DNA of 64,000 nt from Branchiostoma floridae (taxonomy: Eukaryota; Chordata; Leptocardii; Amphioxiformes; Branchiostomatidae). The stretch covers positions 14,651,314-14,715,313 of the forward strand of contig NC_049984.1 in NCBI RefSeq assembly GCF_000003815.2, written 5' to 3'. Both the position numbers and the translations under genes were made by a program. The notes under the pieces were generated by a model. It ran no database searches. It worked only from the letters and a program-made list of their open reading frames with translations, and had not been told where the DNA came from. Positions 54,040-64,000 of the stretch are shown one piece after another. The stretch's first letter is position 1, and each line of letters starts with the position of its first letter.

Positions 54040-55000
54040 TGAGCTTGTTGTTGCGGGCTTGTCGGAAGATATAGGCACCACAGTTTCACGGTTTGTTTGT
54101 AACAAGGACAACAAAACAATAACAATGAGATGGTTGTTTATTATGCGATTTTGATGTGTTAACGGTGCAGTGGTATATTGTGAACTTGTTGTGACGGACT
54201 TGTCGGAAAGACATGTAGGGACGACAGCCGCACAACAGATGATTAGTCTGTATTAAACAAGGACAACAAAACAACAACAACAATGGCCATGGGATGGTGG
54301 CTTTATATGCGATTTTGATGTGTTAACGATGCTGTGGAATATGTGAACTTGCTGTGACGGACTTGTCGGAAAGACATGTAGGGACGACAGCCGCACAACA
54401 GATGATTAGTCGGTTTTAAGGAAGGACAACAAAAGAACAACAACAATGGCCATGGGATGGTGGTTTTATATGCGATTTTGATGTGTTAACGATGCTGTGG
54501 AATATGTGAACTTGCTGTGACGGACTTGTCGGAAAGACATGTAGGGACGACAGCCGCACAACAGATGATTAGTCTGTTTTAAACAAGGACAACAAAACAA
54601 CAACAATGGGATGATGGTAACGATGCTGTGGAACGTTGTGAACTTGTTGTGACGGACTTGTCGGAAAGACCAGTAGGGACGACAGCCGCACAGCAGATGA
54701 TTAGTCTGTTTTAAACAAGGACAACAAAACAACAACAATGGGATGGTGGTAACGATGCTGTGGAACGTTGTGAACTTGTTGTGACGGACTTGTCGGAAAG
54801 ACATGTAGGGACGACAGCCGCACAACAGATGATTAGTCTGTTTTAAACAAAGACAACAAAACAACAACAATGGGATGGTGGTTTTATATGCGATCTTGAT
54901 GTGTTAACGATGCTGTTTAATGTTGTGAGCTTTGTGGACTTGTGGACTTGTCGGAAAGACATTCCATAGTAGCGACGACAGCCGCACAACAATGATGGTC
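54040..55000. repeat. Minisatellite with 162- and 132-bp units
   Basis: GTGACGGACTTGTCGGAAAG, GGGACGACAGCCGCACAACA and ACAACAAAACAACAACAATG recur. The first motif starts near 54191, 54353, 54516, 54649 and 54781, with a degraded copy near 54,940 and a partial one near 54,052. Units are 162 bp or, after a 30-bp deletion, 132 bp. The 134-codon antisense frame only reflects the repeat. Confidence 0.9.
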
Positions 55001-56275
55001 AGTCAGTGTTGTGGTGAGGTAGTGGTTTTGCATGAGATTAAAATGTTATATGAGTCATAGCTGTTCATTTTTGTATATTAAGTTTTGCTTCTTACAATAT
55101 GTAATGATATGCCTTGACAGGGCGGTTTTGGAATTCAACAAAGTAGAATTTGATATGGTAAATGATTCAGAATTAAAATAAATGTTTACCGATGTTTCTG
55201 ACAACGATTTTCTTCCTCTGATAAACAATGGTATTCTTGGACATGTAACTAATTCTTTTGGATTCTGATTTGAAGACGACCACGTTAACGAAAAAGAAAT
55301 GACACAGAGATAGGGATTTACGTACACTGGGCACGGGAGACTTTGAACGTATACTAACTGCGACGTCATAATGCTATGTCACTCGGTCTGTTGCTCTCCT
55401 GAATTGCCTTAGAAATAAATCTCTCGTCTTTATATTCTGTCTTACCTGACAGACAGTTACACAGCTGTCCGCTCACATCACACAACATTGTTACTAGTAC
55501 TTTATCTCGGTCTGTTGCAGTTCACATTATCAAATTTAACGAATTACCGGAAACCGTCTGAGAATAATAATCATGGCACAATATAGACTAATACATGCCG
55601 GTACATACAGCAACCATTGCGTTGTATCTAGCTTGTTGCAAGTGACGGACTGAAATGCAACATCAGCTTGCATACATAATATTTGTAAGGTCCCGTTGAT
55701 GTATTACTCCAAATTACGGCCCAAAAAAGTAAGCGGCTGCACGGAGGTGTTTTTTTAGCGATGAGAATTTTCCTTTTATCCAGCCCAACTGATCTCTAAC
55801 GTTAGATTGGTGAAAGTTTCTTTCTACTTCAAGAAATTAGCAGGCAATGTTCGGTAGCTGCGGTCTGGGTCGGAGGCACACAGTTCTGAGTTGTGCAGTC
55901 CCCGTTGCGGTGTGTACTAACTTCATGCATGTTCTAATTGTCATATAAGACTGAATGTTTAGCTGTTGTCGTAAAGTTTTTACAAGATAAAACGTAAATG
56001 AGCGCAACAAATAATAAATAGAATAAATATATTTCAAGTGCGTTCATTTTGTACGCGCCCATGTGAAACACGTATTTTTGCATGCCATTACTCCCAATGC
56101 AGTTAAAAACTCATGAATGAGACCTTACGTGCGTCTGTATGGGATTTCCACCATTCGTAAATCCGCACATGGTTTGATTTGGACCGTCGTCGTCTGAGTC
56201 AATTACATTACTTGTATATTCTTTGATACACATAATAGACTAGACAATACGTATTTGTGTCTGTAAAGTCAAATA
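55001..56275. other. Region without recognised gene
   Basis: AT-rich. Frames of 66-104 codons are unsupported. Confidence 0.5.
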
Positions 56276-56385
56276 CTAGTAATGCAGACAATACGTGTAC
56301 ATCAGTCCATAAACTGGCGTCAGTATTTCCATAGTTGTAGCAGCGCAATCTTGGCTGTACGCGGCTCTGCTCCGGTCTGGCATTT

Positions 56386-56585
56386 TCATCTCATGGCCTT
56401 GCTCCTTAGGGCGACGTTGTTCCGGATTTTGCATGGCTCCCAGCCTTGGTCCCGCCAGTTGTTGCAATTTGCATACGGGCGTCCTTCCCCACAGTGATAC
56501 AGCTCGTCTTCCAGCGCAAGCCATCAGCGACGTCCGTTGCGGCGGGAGGAGTCGGTCTTGCCCGTGTTTATCTCTCTTGCCCGAC
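56386..56585 (-). pseudogene. Possible exon of a cysteine-containing peptide gene, interrupted by TGA
   Basis: After a good acceptor (ATCTCTGCACAG) the minus strand reads REINTGKTDSSRRNGRR, TGA (56526-56524), then in the same frame WLALEDELYHCGEGRPYANC and WRDQGWEPC, stopping at 56386. The part after the TGA looks protein-like (three cysteines, tryptophans, charged residues). The stop suggests decay or a wrong exon boundary. Family unknown. Confidence 0.35.
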
Positions 56586-56699
56586 CTGTGCAGAGATTGA
56601 GAGAGAACATGCACACGTATATCAACTTGAACGCTCTAGCCGATTGAAATATCCAAGCTATTTCAAAATGATACTTCGCTTTTGAATAAGAATAAGAAT

Positions 56700-57530
56700 T
56701 ATAAGAAATAGAGTAAGAATGATAAGAAATGTAATAATATATCCCTTTAGAAGGAATCAAATTGAATACATATCTGTTTTGAAAATGAGATATATCATTA
56801 CAGTTTAGCAGTTCCGTAGCCCTATTGTGTTCTACTGTTACACACAATGTCCGAAATCTGGGACGGAATCCTCGGGAGACAACCCAAACGACGTTGTTTT
56901 CCGGACACTGCATACCACAAGACATATCCCATTTTTAAAACAAATATATATATATATATACTGACAAAAAGAACAGGTCAAGTGCATTGACGTACAAATT
57001 AAAAAAAGTACGAAGCTAACAATTTGATAATCTTTACTGACAAAAAGAACAGGTCAAGTGCATTTACGTACAAATTAAAAAAAAGTACGAAGCTAACAAT
57101 TTGATAATCTTTGATAAACTACTAATTTGTATACCTGGCTCTGATCAAACCAGACAAAGGAACTTTTCTAAGATCCTCTTCGGTACGCAGAAGTGGAAGC
57201 TGAGTTACTTACCAAAGTGAAAGGGAGTGTGTTGACTTCGTGGCAGCAGGTGTAATTGATCATCAGAGACCAGCTCAAGACCCGTGGCGTGGCTTTTTTC
57301 CCCTCTGTCTGGCAGCGAAATGACTGCTTGGCTGGGAGTCAGCTTGGCTTGGCCTTTCATCTGCATTACGCAATATGAACACTAGGCAGTGAATGTCATT
57401 GCTCAGCAACCATGGGTTATTCCATAGTGGAGACGAGGGAAAGGGACGATATTCGATAAACGATATTCAAATCCCTGTCGAAATCATCGAAACTGGACCG
57501 GACTCTTATTTTCCGACTTTCCCGACAAAA
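56700..57530. other. Low-complexity region, no gene
   Basis: ATAAGAATTATAAGAAAT-type repeats at 56.68-56.74 kb, a (TA)n tract at 56,945-56,960, and a tandem pair of about 82 bp at 56,961-57,120 (ACTGACAAAAAGAACAGGTC recurs). Confidence 0.6.
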
Positions 57531-57539
57531 ACGGCAGAC

Positions 57540-57756
57540 GTGAGGTCAGGGCTGTAGGATGGGTTGAAACCAGGAGTAGGATGATCATGAAAAAAAGGGA
57601 CGACGAAGAGCGGAGATGAGATGAAGCGACAGGTGGTTGACAAGTCACGCCTGGCCGAGGAACTGGTCGCTTTGAACAAACCGCCGACCTAATAGCTAAC
57701 CAGAGGAAGCCACAGAACAACTCCAGGACCAACATCGTGCCAGCGAAAATATGAAG
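57540..57756 (+). repeat. Leader-like element, copy A, ending ATGAAG and a splice donor
   Basis: Shares GGTTGAAACCAGGAG, GGACGACGA, GAGCGGAGATGAGAT and GTGGTTGACAAGTCACGCC with three other copies. It ends ATGAAG (57751-57756) followed by gtgggtttcaccc. The ATG could open a coding sequence after a 5' leader; this is unproven. Confidence 0.6.
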
Positions 57757-57983
57757 GTGGGTTTCACCCAGATCATTATTACCGATTTGGAACTACTGTT
57801 GATTGTTTACCCAGATGTTCTGTTCGCGAAAATATCGTGTTGAGGCTTATCCGCAAAGAACGTTGGAGAAGCAAAATTTATTCTTGATTTCTACGGAAAC
57901 CTAACTGTTCCATACAAAAGTGCTTCGTTAGGCTTTTAAAACATTGAAATGTCTCTCAAGAATATTCCTGCATGTTTGAATGA

Positions 57984-58126
57984 CCAGTTCCTCGGCCAGG
58001 CGTGACTTGTCAACCACCTGTCGCTTCATCTCATCTCCGCTCTTAGTCGTCCCTCTTTTCATGATCAACCTACTCCTGGTTTCAACCCATCCTACATAGC
58101 AGCCCTGACCTCACGTCTGCCAATCT
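57984..58126 (-). repeat. Leader-like element, copy B (partial, inverted)
   Basis: Near-exact inverted copy of 57,540-57,675, lacking the ATGAAG end. With copy A it forms a stem of about 140 bp around a 310-bp loop. Confidence 0.8.
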
Positions 58127-58385
58127 GACAAGAAAAAAATAAAAGAATCACACAAGACATATTCTCCAAACATTCCATTCACGTGATTGCGCGATTTTGT
58201 GTAACATACTATATTAGTTTCCCTGTACAGGGTATTGCACGCGAATGATACTAATGTATTACGAATTACGTTACCTCGTGAGGCTTACTTCAACACTTAG
58301 AGTTGGATTCAACTATCTTAAGTTAACTAGTTCTGCATCAAAGTATCAATTTTATGTTGTTTGGAAGTGACGACGAACATTTTTT

Positions 58386-58640
58386 AGAGGCGGCGGCAGT
58401 GAATTTCTTACTTTTAAGGTTTGGGCGAAATATTATTGGCCGAATTTTCAGCATGTGCAGCATGGAAGGCGTGACAAGTGGGACTGAGGGTATTCTCCCC
58501 GGGAACAGTTTGAACTATTGACCCCTTGAAACGCTATTTCCTGCATTGTGGTGAGAAAATTTGGCTAGCAGACAAAGCTACGCATAATAACATGAGTGAA
58601 AAAATACACATGTGCACAGGCGTTATAGTAATACGTTTTT
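58386..58640. repeat. Fragment of the 49.1-50.1-kb transposon family
   Basis: GAGGCGGCGGCAGTGAATTT, then CCCTTGAAACGCTATTTCCT and GCATTGTGG, match the end and internal unit of that element with degradation. Confidence 0.65.
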
Positions 58641-59946
58641 GAGGGTATTCTAGTGCGTTGACTTGTGATATGACAGGGCAGCGTAACTGTAAATACTAAC
58701 AAATTTCACGTAACTCTACTGTACAGTGTGGCATGCAAGTTGATTGTTTATAAACTACACTAGCTGACCTTAGCTGTTCACACGCCCTTAATGTCACTGT
58801 TATTAACCTTCCCTGTGATGTGAGAAACATAATCCCGATGCAGCTGTGCGGCTAACTGACAGGTGGGTGACGACTTAGTGACCCGTAGTAAGCTGCGACG
58901 TGATTCTCTGTAATTGAAACTACCAACTGCGCTCTTCTGACAACTCAAACATTTTAAGGGACAGTTCGTTATATTATTTACATTCCATTTTCTTTGCTAT
59001 GAGAGGGAAACGATTGTGGTCACACACTAACCCTTTACATACACGTATCAGAACACTTGCGATAATTAGACCTGACCAGAACGTCAAATTAACGCGTTAA
59101 CGGTGAATCACGGTGAGTCACGGACACGTTCGATCAGAACTCTTGGTGTACTGGAAACGTTTAAACATTATTTGTGTACAATATCATTTTTAACGAGCCA
59201 GTCTTTTAACTTGCATCTGCTACCTTTTTATCTACTGGTTAAAACCCCGATGATCCGTTAATGAATGAATCTTACATACTTAGAAATTACTAGCTGTATA
59301 AAACTAGTATAGGCCTTTCCTTTTCGACGGTTGTCATACAAGCACACCAGGTACCTTCAATGGTCAGAAAATGAACACTTTCCTTGCCGCGTGTAATATT
59401 TTCACCACGTTTGAAGTCATTTGAACAAGTATTTATTGCATGCAATTCTGAGTATATTTGTCTAGAACCCTAGGCCCAACCATATTTTGATCGCAGCTAC
59501 CGATAGTGCACAGATGGAATGTGACTGCCGATGCTAAATCGTGCAAGTGTGTCTGATGTTTGAAAAAGACGTAATTTGAGAAAGTAAATCGTTGTTTTGA
59601 ATAGCAAAATTACGGGTAAATAGTGACGCTACCAACAAAGTTATATATATATATATATGCCCTGTGTCCCCATTGTGTTTTATTGTTTTTAAAAAGTTGG
59701 CAAAGAATGTCAGACCTGCCTTTATAGGGATTTTCGACGAATGGAATTATGACGTTCACCATGTGGAGCGGACAAAATGTGGCAATAAAAGCGGTACCTA
59801 AAATACAACGAGAAAAACTTTAAAATTTACCGAAGCGTCTGCCTCAGGGTTTCTACGATTGTTCACTACGTGGGGCGTGCAGAATATGGTATTGGAAGCA
59901 GGTCTTAAAATTTGCATTAAGCTAACAATGATACGGGTGAAACCCA
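58641..59946. other. Region without recognised gene
   Basis: Unique AT-rich DNA with a short (TA)n tract near 59,640. No exon found. Confidence 0.5.
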
Positions 59947-59947
59947 C

Positions 59948-60163
59948 CTTCATGCTTTCCTTGGGGTGGCGTCAGCTCTGGAGTTGGGGAATTGTGTAGA
60001 GGCTGTTGGAACTATGGCTTCCTGGCTACGTCGGCGACCGGTTCCTCGGACGTGCCTTGTCGACCACCGGTAGCTTAATCTGATCTCCGCTCCTCGTCGT
60101 CCCATCATCCTGCACCTGGTTTTAACCCACCTGCAGCCCCAACCTCGTGTCTGCTGAGTTGAC
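59948..60163 (-). repeat. Leader-like element, copy C, ending ATGAAG and a splice donor
   Basis: On the minus strand TTAAAACCAGGTGCAGGATG, GGGACGACGAGGAGCGGAG and GTGGTCGACAAGGCACGTCC lead to ATGAAG (59953-59948) followed by gtgggtttcaccc, as in copy A. Sequence between the shared blocks has diverged. Confidence 0.6.
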
Positions 60164-60407
60164 ATGTACAAAAAAAAGGAATTGCACCAAACTTGAAAGC
60201 GTGAACATATTCTCGAAACATAGAAAAACACCATAGTTCTAACACAATCTGATCTGTATATTGCACAACCCCACGCAAACTCGACGTGAAACATCTGGAA
60301 TGTGGATATGGTTACACTGCGTCCCAGATTACGGACAACGTCCCAGATTACGGACAAGAAACAATAGCCCCTTCAGATTAGTGCTTGATGGCCGGGGTGC
60401 GTGAGAG

Positions 60408-60932
60408 ATGTCGAACCCACAAATTAAAAAAAAATTAAACAGCCCAAAAGAAGAGAAATTACGAATGTTGCATCGGCATGATGGCCACCATAATGAAAAC
60501 GTACCTATTAACGTTGATCATACCCATACATACCTTAAGTTTTTTTTTACAAGGGAATTGGAGTTTGCTCGTTTTTTGTTCTTGTTATCATTTGTAACGT
60601 ACTTTTCGTTCCCCCAAAACTGTCCGACTGGGTCCTTTTATGGACATATGCCGCCGGCGTTAGTCGAACACAGTCACATTAAAAAAAAACACCTACCTCG
60701 TTTTCTGCCCAAATTTTTAGAAGTACTGTCCTTGCCTGTTTACTTCCGGCACAAAACATATTGTGGTGATCCGACGGGCGGCAACACGTCTCTAGACTCT
60801 GTGAAAAAGTCTAGGAGCTACAGCGGACTCCTCAGCGGTACAATTCCCAAAATAAAAGTGGAAGAACTCCCAGAGACTGGTAGCCTGGATGCTACCCTGA
60901 TCTCTATAAATTTCATCGCGCGGAGACTCTAA
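60408..60932 (+). CDS. Unsupported 174-codon ORF
   Basis: Open from ATG at 60408 to TAA/TAG near 60932. No domain, signal peptide or splice context recognised. The first half is lysine/histidine-rich and follows AT-rich composition. The second half overlaps sequence that looks like dispersed repeat. Probably chance. Confidence 0.12.
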   Translation: MSNPQIKKKLNSPKEEKLRMLHRHDGHHNENVPINVDHTHTYLKFFFTRELEFARFLFLLSFVTYFSFPQNCPTGSFYGHMPPALVEHSHIKKKHLPRFLPKFLEVLSLPVYFRHKTYCGDPTGGNTSLDSVKKSRSYSGLLSGTIPKIKVEELPETGSLDATLISINFIARRL

Positions 60933-61119
60933 CTCAGGGGTTCCCAGGTCTGTTGTAGAGTTTTCTTCGGGCAGGTCCCCCCCTGGAACCGAGGAGTTGG
61001 TCTGTGTTATTCTGTAACTGTTTGAGTCCCGCCTACACACAGAAATTTGGCTAGTATATGCAAATTTCTCGGCCATGATTCGGTAAAAACGATGTAAATA
61101 CAATTAATATTAATGACTA

Positions 61120-62545
61120 TGCAAAATTTTATTAAACTAAGTAAAAAGATTTTTAAAAATAAGTCGAAACCAAGTAAAAAGAATTTTAAAAAATAAGTCG
61201 AAACCAAGTAAAAAGATTTTTAAAAATAAGTCGAAAGATTTTTTATAGTAAAAAGATTTTTAAAAATAAGTCGAAACCAATTAAAAATATTTTAGAAAAT
61301 TAGTCGAAACCAAGTAAAAAGATTTTAGCAAATAAGTCGAAACCAAGTAAAAAGATTTTTAAAAATAAGTCAAAAGTTTTTATAGTAAAAAGATTTTAAA
61401 AAATAAGTCGAAAGTTTTTTTATAGTAAAAAGATTTTTAAAAATAAGTGGAAACCAAGTAAAAATATTTTAAAAAATAAGTCGAAACCAAGTAAAAACAT
61501 TTTTAAAAATAAGTCGAAATCAAGTAAAAACATTTTTAAAAATAAGTCGAATTTTTTTATAGTAAAAAGATTTTAGAAAATAAGTCGAAACCAAGTAAAA
61601 AGATTTTAAAAAATGAGTCGAAACCAAGTAAAAACATTTTTAAAATAAATCGGAACCAAGTAAAAAGATTTCTAAAAATAAGTCGAAAGTTTTTTTTATG
61701 GTAAAAAGATCTTTAAAAATAAGTCAAAAGTTTTTTATAGTAAAAAGATTTTTAAAAATAAGTCGAAACCAAGTAAAAAGATTTTTAAAAATAGTCGAAA
61801 GTTTTTTTTTGTAAAAAGATTTTTTAAAAATAAGTCGAAACCAATTAAAAATATTTTAGAAAATTAGTCGAAACCAAGTAAAAAGATTTTAAAAAATAAG
61901 TCGACAGTTTTTTTTATAGTGAAAAGATTGTAAAAAATAAGTCGAAACCAAGTAAAAAGATTTGTAAAAATAAGTCGAAACCAAGTTAAAAGATTTTTTT
62001 AAAAATATGTCGAAACCAAGTAAAAAGATTTTTGAAAATAAGTCAAAACCGAGTAAAAAGATTTTAAAAAATAAGTCGAAACCAAGTAAAAATATTTTAG
62101 AAAATTAGTCGAAACCAAGTAAAAAGATTTTGAAAAATAAGTCGAAAGTTAGTAAAAAGATTTTAGATAATGAGTCGAAACCAAGTAAAAAGATTTTTTA
62201 AAATAAGTTAAAAGTTTTTATAGTAAAAAGATTTTAAAAAATAAGTCGAAAGTTTTTTTATAGTAAAAAGATTTTTAAAAATAAGTCGAAACCAATTAGT
62301 AAGTAAAAACATTTTTTAAAATAAGTCGAAACCAAGTAAAAACATTTTTAAAAATAAGTCGAAACCAAGTAAAAACATTTTTAAAAATAAGTCGAATTTT
62401 TTTATAGTAAAAAGATTTTAGAAAATAAGTCGAAACCAAGTAAAAAGATTTTTTAAAAATAAGTCGAAAGTGTTTTTATAGTAAAAAGATTTTAAAAAGT
62501 TAGTCGAAACCAAGTAAAAAGATTTTTAAAAAATAAGTAGAAAAC
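61120..62545. repeat. Large A/T-rich minisatellite (about 33-bp unit)
   Basis: About 1.4 kb of AAACCAAGTAAAAAGATT and TTTAAAAATAAGTCG units. An alternative unit has AAAGTTTTTTATAGTAAAAAG in place of AAACCAAG. More than 35 imperfect copies. No coding content. Confidence 0.93.
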
Positions 62546-63737
62546 ATCCTGCATGAGTAACTTTGATATAAAACAGCATCCCCTAATCTTGTTCCCCTGT
62601 TTTGGATAACACAGATACATGTATATGTATACAAATTTTAAATCAAGCTGACTTCTGCTGACAAGTGGGAGGAGATGATTTTTTCTCGATCTCGATCACT
62701 AACAGTTACTTGCCCTAATCCACACCGTGAGAAAGCCACCAGGTGCAATCCGAAGAAACAGTTGATTGACATTTGAATGACAGGTCGTGACTTACCCGAT
62801 ATTGCCCGGATTAAGCTTTAGGTGCCCCCAGAGAGACCCGGCGCGGGTCTGGGGGCACGTAGGGGTTACTATCTTTTCAACCCTGTAACGTAGGCATTTT
62901 TCATCCTACTACAACGAAACTTGGACACAACTTACAGAAGTATATGTACATAACAGCCATCAAGTTATACTTAAGGAAATAGATCTAGTCAAAGGTTTGA
63001 ATGAAATTACGGCCATCACCAACAGCTACTTGACCTTTAGAAAAACGTTTTGAAATTGCATGATGCATATAAATGGAAAGATGTCATTCGAAACAAAGGA
63101 AGGTAAGAAGACTTTCGTTGGCTTTTCGTTGTCTTTGGGCTTGCTGGTATACTTAGGACTTTTGAAACAGCTCATATCACAACATCATAGGAAATGTCAA
63201 ATAATCAATAAGCTAATACATATATAAGATGTGATCTTAACCGCATGGAAATTGTCCGTTTGTCACATGGACTTTCTATATTTGTCAACCTTCACAGATA
63301 TAGTCTGTTTGTATACAAACTTTGTAACATGGATATTCTACATTTGTGAAACCTCGCTGAACTTGTCTGTTTCTGACATGGTTTTTCTGACAAAGTGACA
63401 TTTGTCAACCCTCACTAAAGTTGTCCGTGTTTGTGACGTGGAACTTTCTTTCCTCTGCCTCCTTGTTTCAATTGTGAAAAAAAGCGACCACAAAATCAAC
63501 TGACTAAACCCTGATTCAACATTTTCTAAGTTTGTCGAGATATTTACAAAAACGGACTTGTCATGCAATACGTGTTTTCCACGTATGTTTTATACATGTT
63601 ATGTAGTTGTGGCTGATAGATTTAGTATATCATGCGCCAGTCCCCACCACAGCCTAAGGAATGTTTGTAGAATATGTCCAAGCTTTCGAGGTTGGTGTAA
63701 TTTTTTTTTTTTTACATTTTTTTGTCAACTTGGCAGA
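62546..63737. other. Region without recognised gene
   Basis: Imperfect repeats of TTTGTCAACCTTCAC and TTGTCTGTTT-TGACATGG occur at 63.25-63.45 kb. GGTGCCCCCAGAGAGACC and its near complement GGTCTGGGGGCAC form a short hairpin at 62.82-62.86 kb. No exon seen. Confidence 0.5.
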
Positions 63738-63826
63738 AACGAGGTCAGGGCAGTAGGACGCTGTCAGGAGCAGGATGATCATGAAGAAGGGACGAAGAGG
63801 AGCGGATATATGAGATGAAGCGATAG
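63738..63826 (+). repeat. Leader-like element, copy D (partial)
   Basis: GAGGTCAGGGC-GTAGGA, CAGGAGCAGGATGATCATGA and AGGAGCGGATATATGAGATG match copies A-C. The ATGAAG end is absent. Confidence 0.6.
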
Positions 63827-64000
63827 GTAAATGCTCTTTACCTGTCCTTTTTGGCCGGGTTGTTAATGGGTCTTATCATAATGATATTCAAAAAATTATT
63901 GCAACTAAGGCTTGCAGTAAAAAAAAACAATTTCATCATCACGGACGCTTCTAGTTGAATCAAATGTCAAAGTTTGCGCTACCAAAGAATTATTTCTGTA

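Noticed and set aside
54466-54870. 134-codon repetitive antisense ORF (repeated CLKQTNHLLCGCRPY)
   Set aside because: It is created by the 132/162-bp minisatellite; the repeat, not a protein, explains its periodicity.
57484-57735. Minus-strand ORF opening with a signal-peptide-like stretch (MLVLELFCGFLWLAIRSAVC)
   Set aside because: It is antisense to the dispersed leader-like element and the matching frame is not kept in the other copies, so it is probably chance.
60792-61103. 103-codon minus-strand ORF
   Set aside because: No family signature; it overlaps an ORF on the other strand and repeat-like sequence next to a minisatellite.
61120-62545. CRISPR-like regular repeats
   Set aside because: Repeat units are contiguous and imperfect with no unique spacers, in animal DNA; this is a minisatellite.

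Overview
This is eukaryotic genomic DNA from an invertebrate animal, not a prokaryote. Genes are split into short exons by long AT-rich introns with consensus GT/AG junctions. tRNA-derived SINEs, foldback elements, MITEs and minisatellites are dense. One locus is present twice as two sequences that differ like two haplotypes. Gene content, SINE type and apparent heterozygosity suggest a cephalochordate (amphioxus, Branchiostoma); the species is inferred, not proven.

Regions. (1) About 0.2-36.1 kb, minus strand: the 5' two thirds of a PHLPP-type gene (PH domain and leucine-rich repeat protein phosphatase). I traced eight exons: an RA-like N-terminal exon at 36.1-35.5 kb, PH exons at 9.8-9.6 and 9.1-9.0 kb, and LRR exons at 6.8, 4.9, 4.5, 0.9 and 0.4 kb. 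Reading frame is maintained across every junction (1,720 nt, 573 codons plus one base). The remaining LRRs and the phosphatase domain lie beyond the N run at the left edge. (2) 18,025-22,591: a contig between two 100-N gaps, apparently inside PHLPP intron 1. It carries two plus-strand gene pieces: the last exons of an unidentified gene, and the promoter plus first coding exons of a von Willebrand A-domain gene. The sequences on either side of it (15,174-17,924 and 22,692-25,905) are the same locus repeated, so the contig is probably misplaced by the assembly. (3) 36.3-40.2 kb: intergenic, with a 596-N gap. (4) 40.3-53.4 kb, minus strand: a complete copine gene (C2A, C2B, copine/vWA domain), 13 coding exons to the nearer terminal exon. 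There are two homologous, frame-compatible alternative terminal exons, and a possible non-coding first exon. (5) 53.5-64 kb: repeats, two large minisatellites, a dispersed leader-like element in four copies, and a decayed cysteine-containing ORF; no secure gene.

PHLPP dephosphorylates AKT and PKC at the hydrophobic motif. Copines are calcium-dependent phospholipid-binding proteins. Both act at the inner face of membranes, but nothing here shows that they work together; they are simply neighbours on the same strand. I found no clearly new biological system. The most notable features are repeat-driven changes at exon edges: a 150-bp tandem array and a 50-bp tandem duplication that each copy a PHLPP 3' splice site, a transposon 8 bp from a copine splice donor, and a duplicated copine terminal exon.
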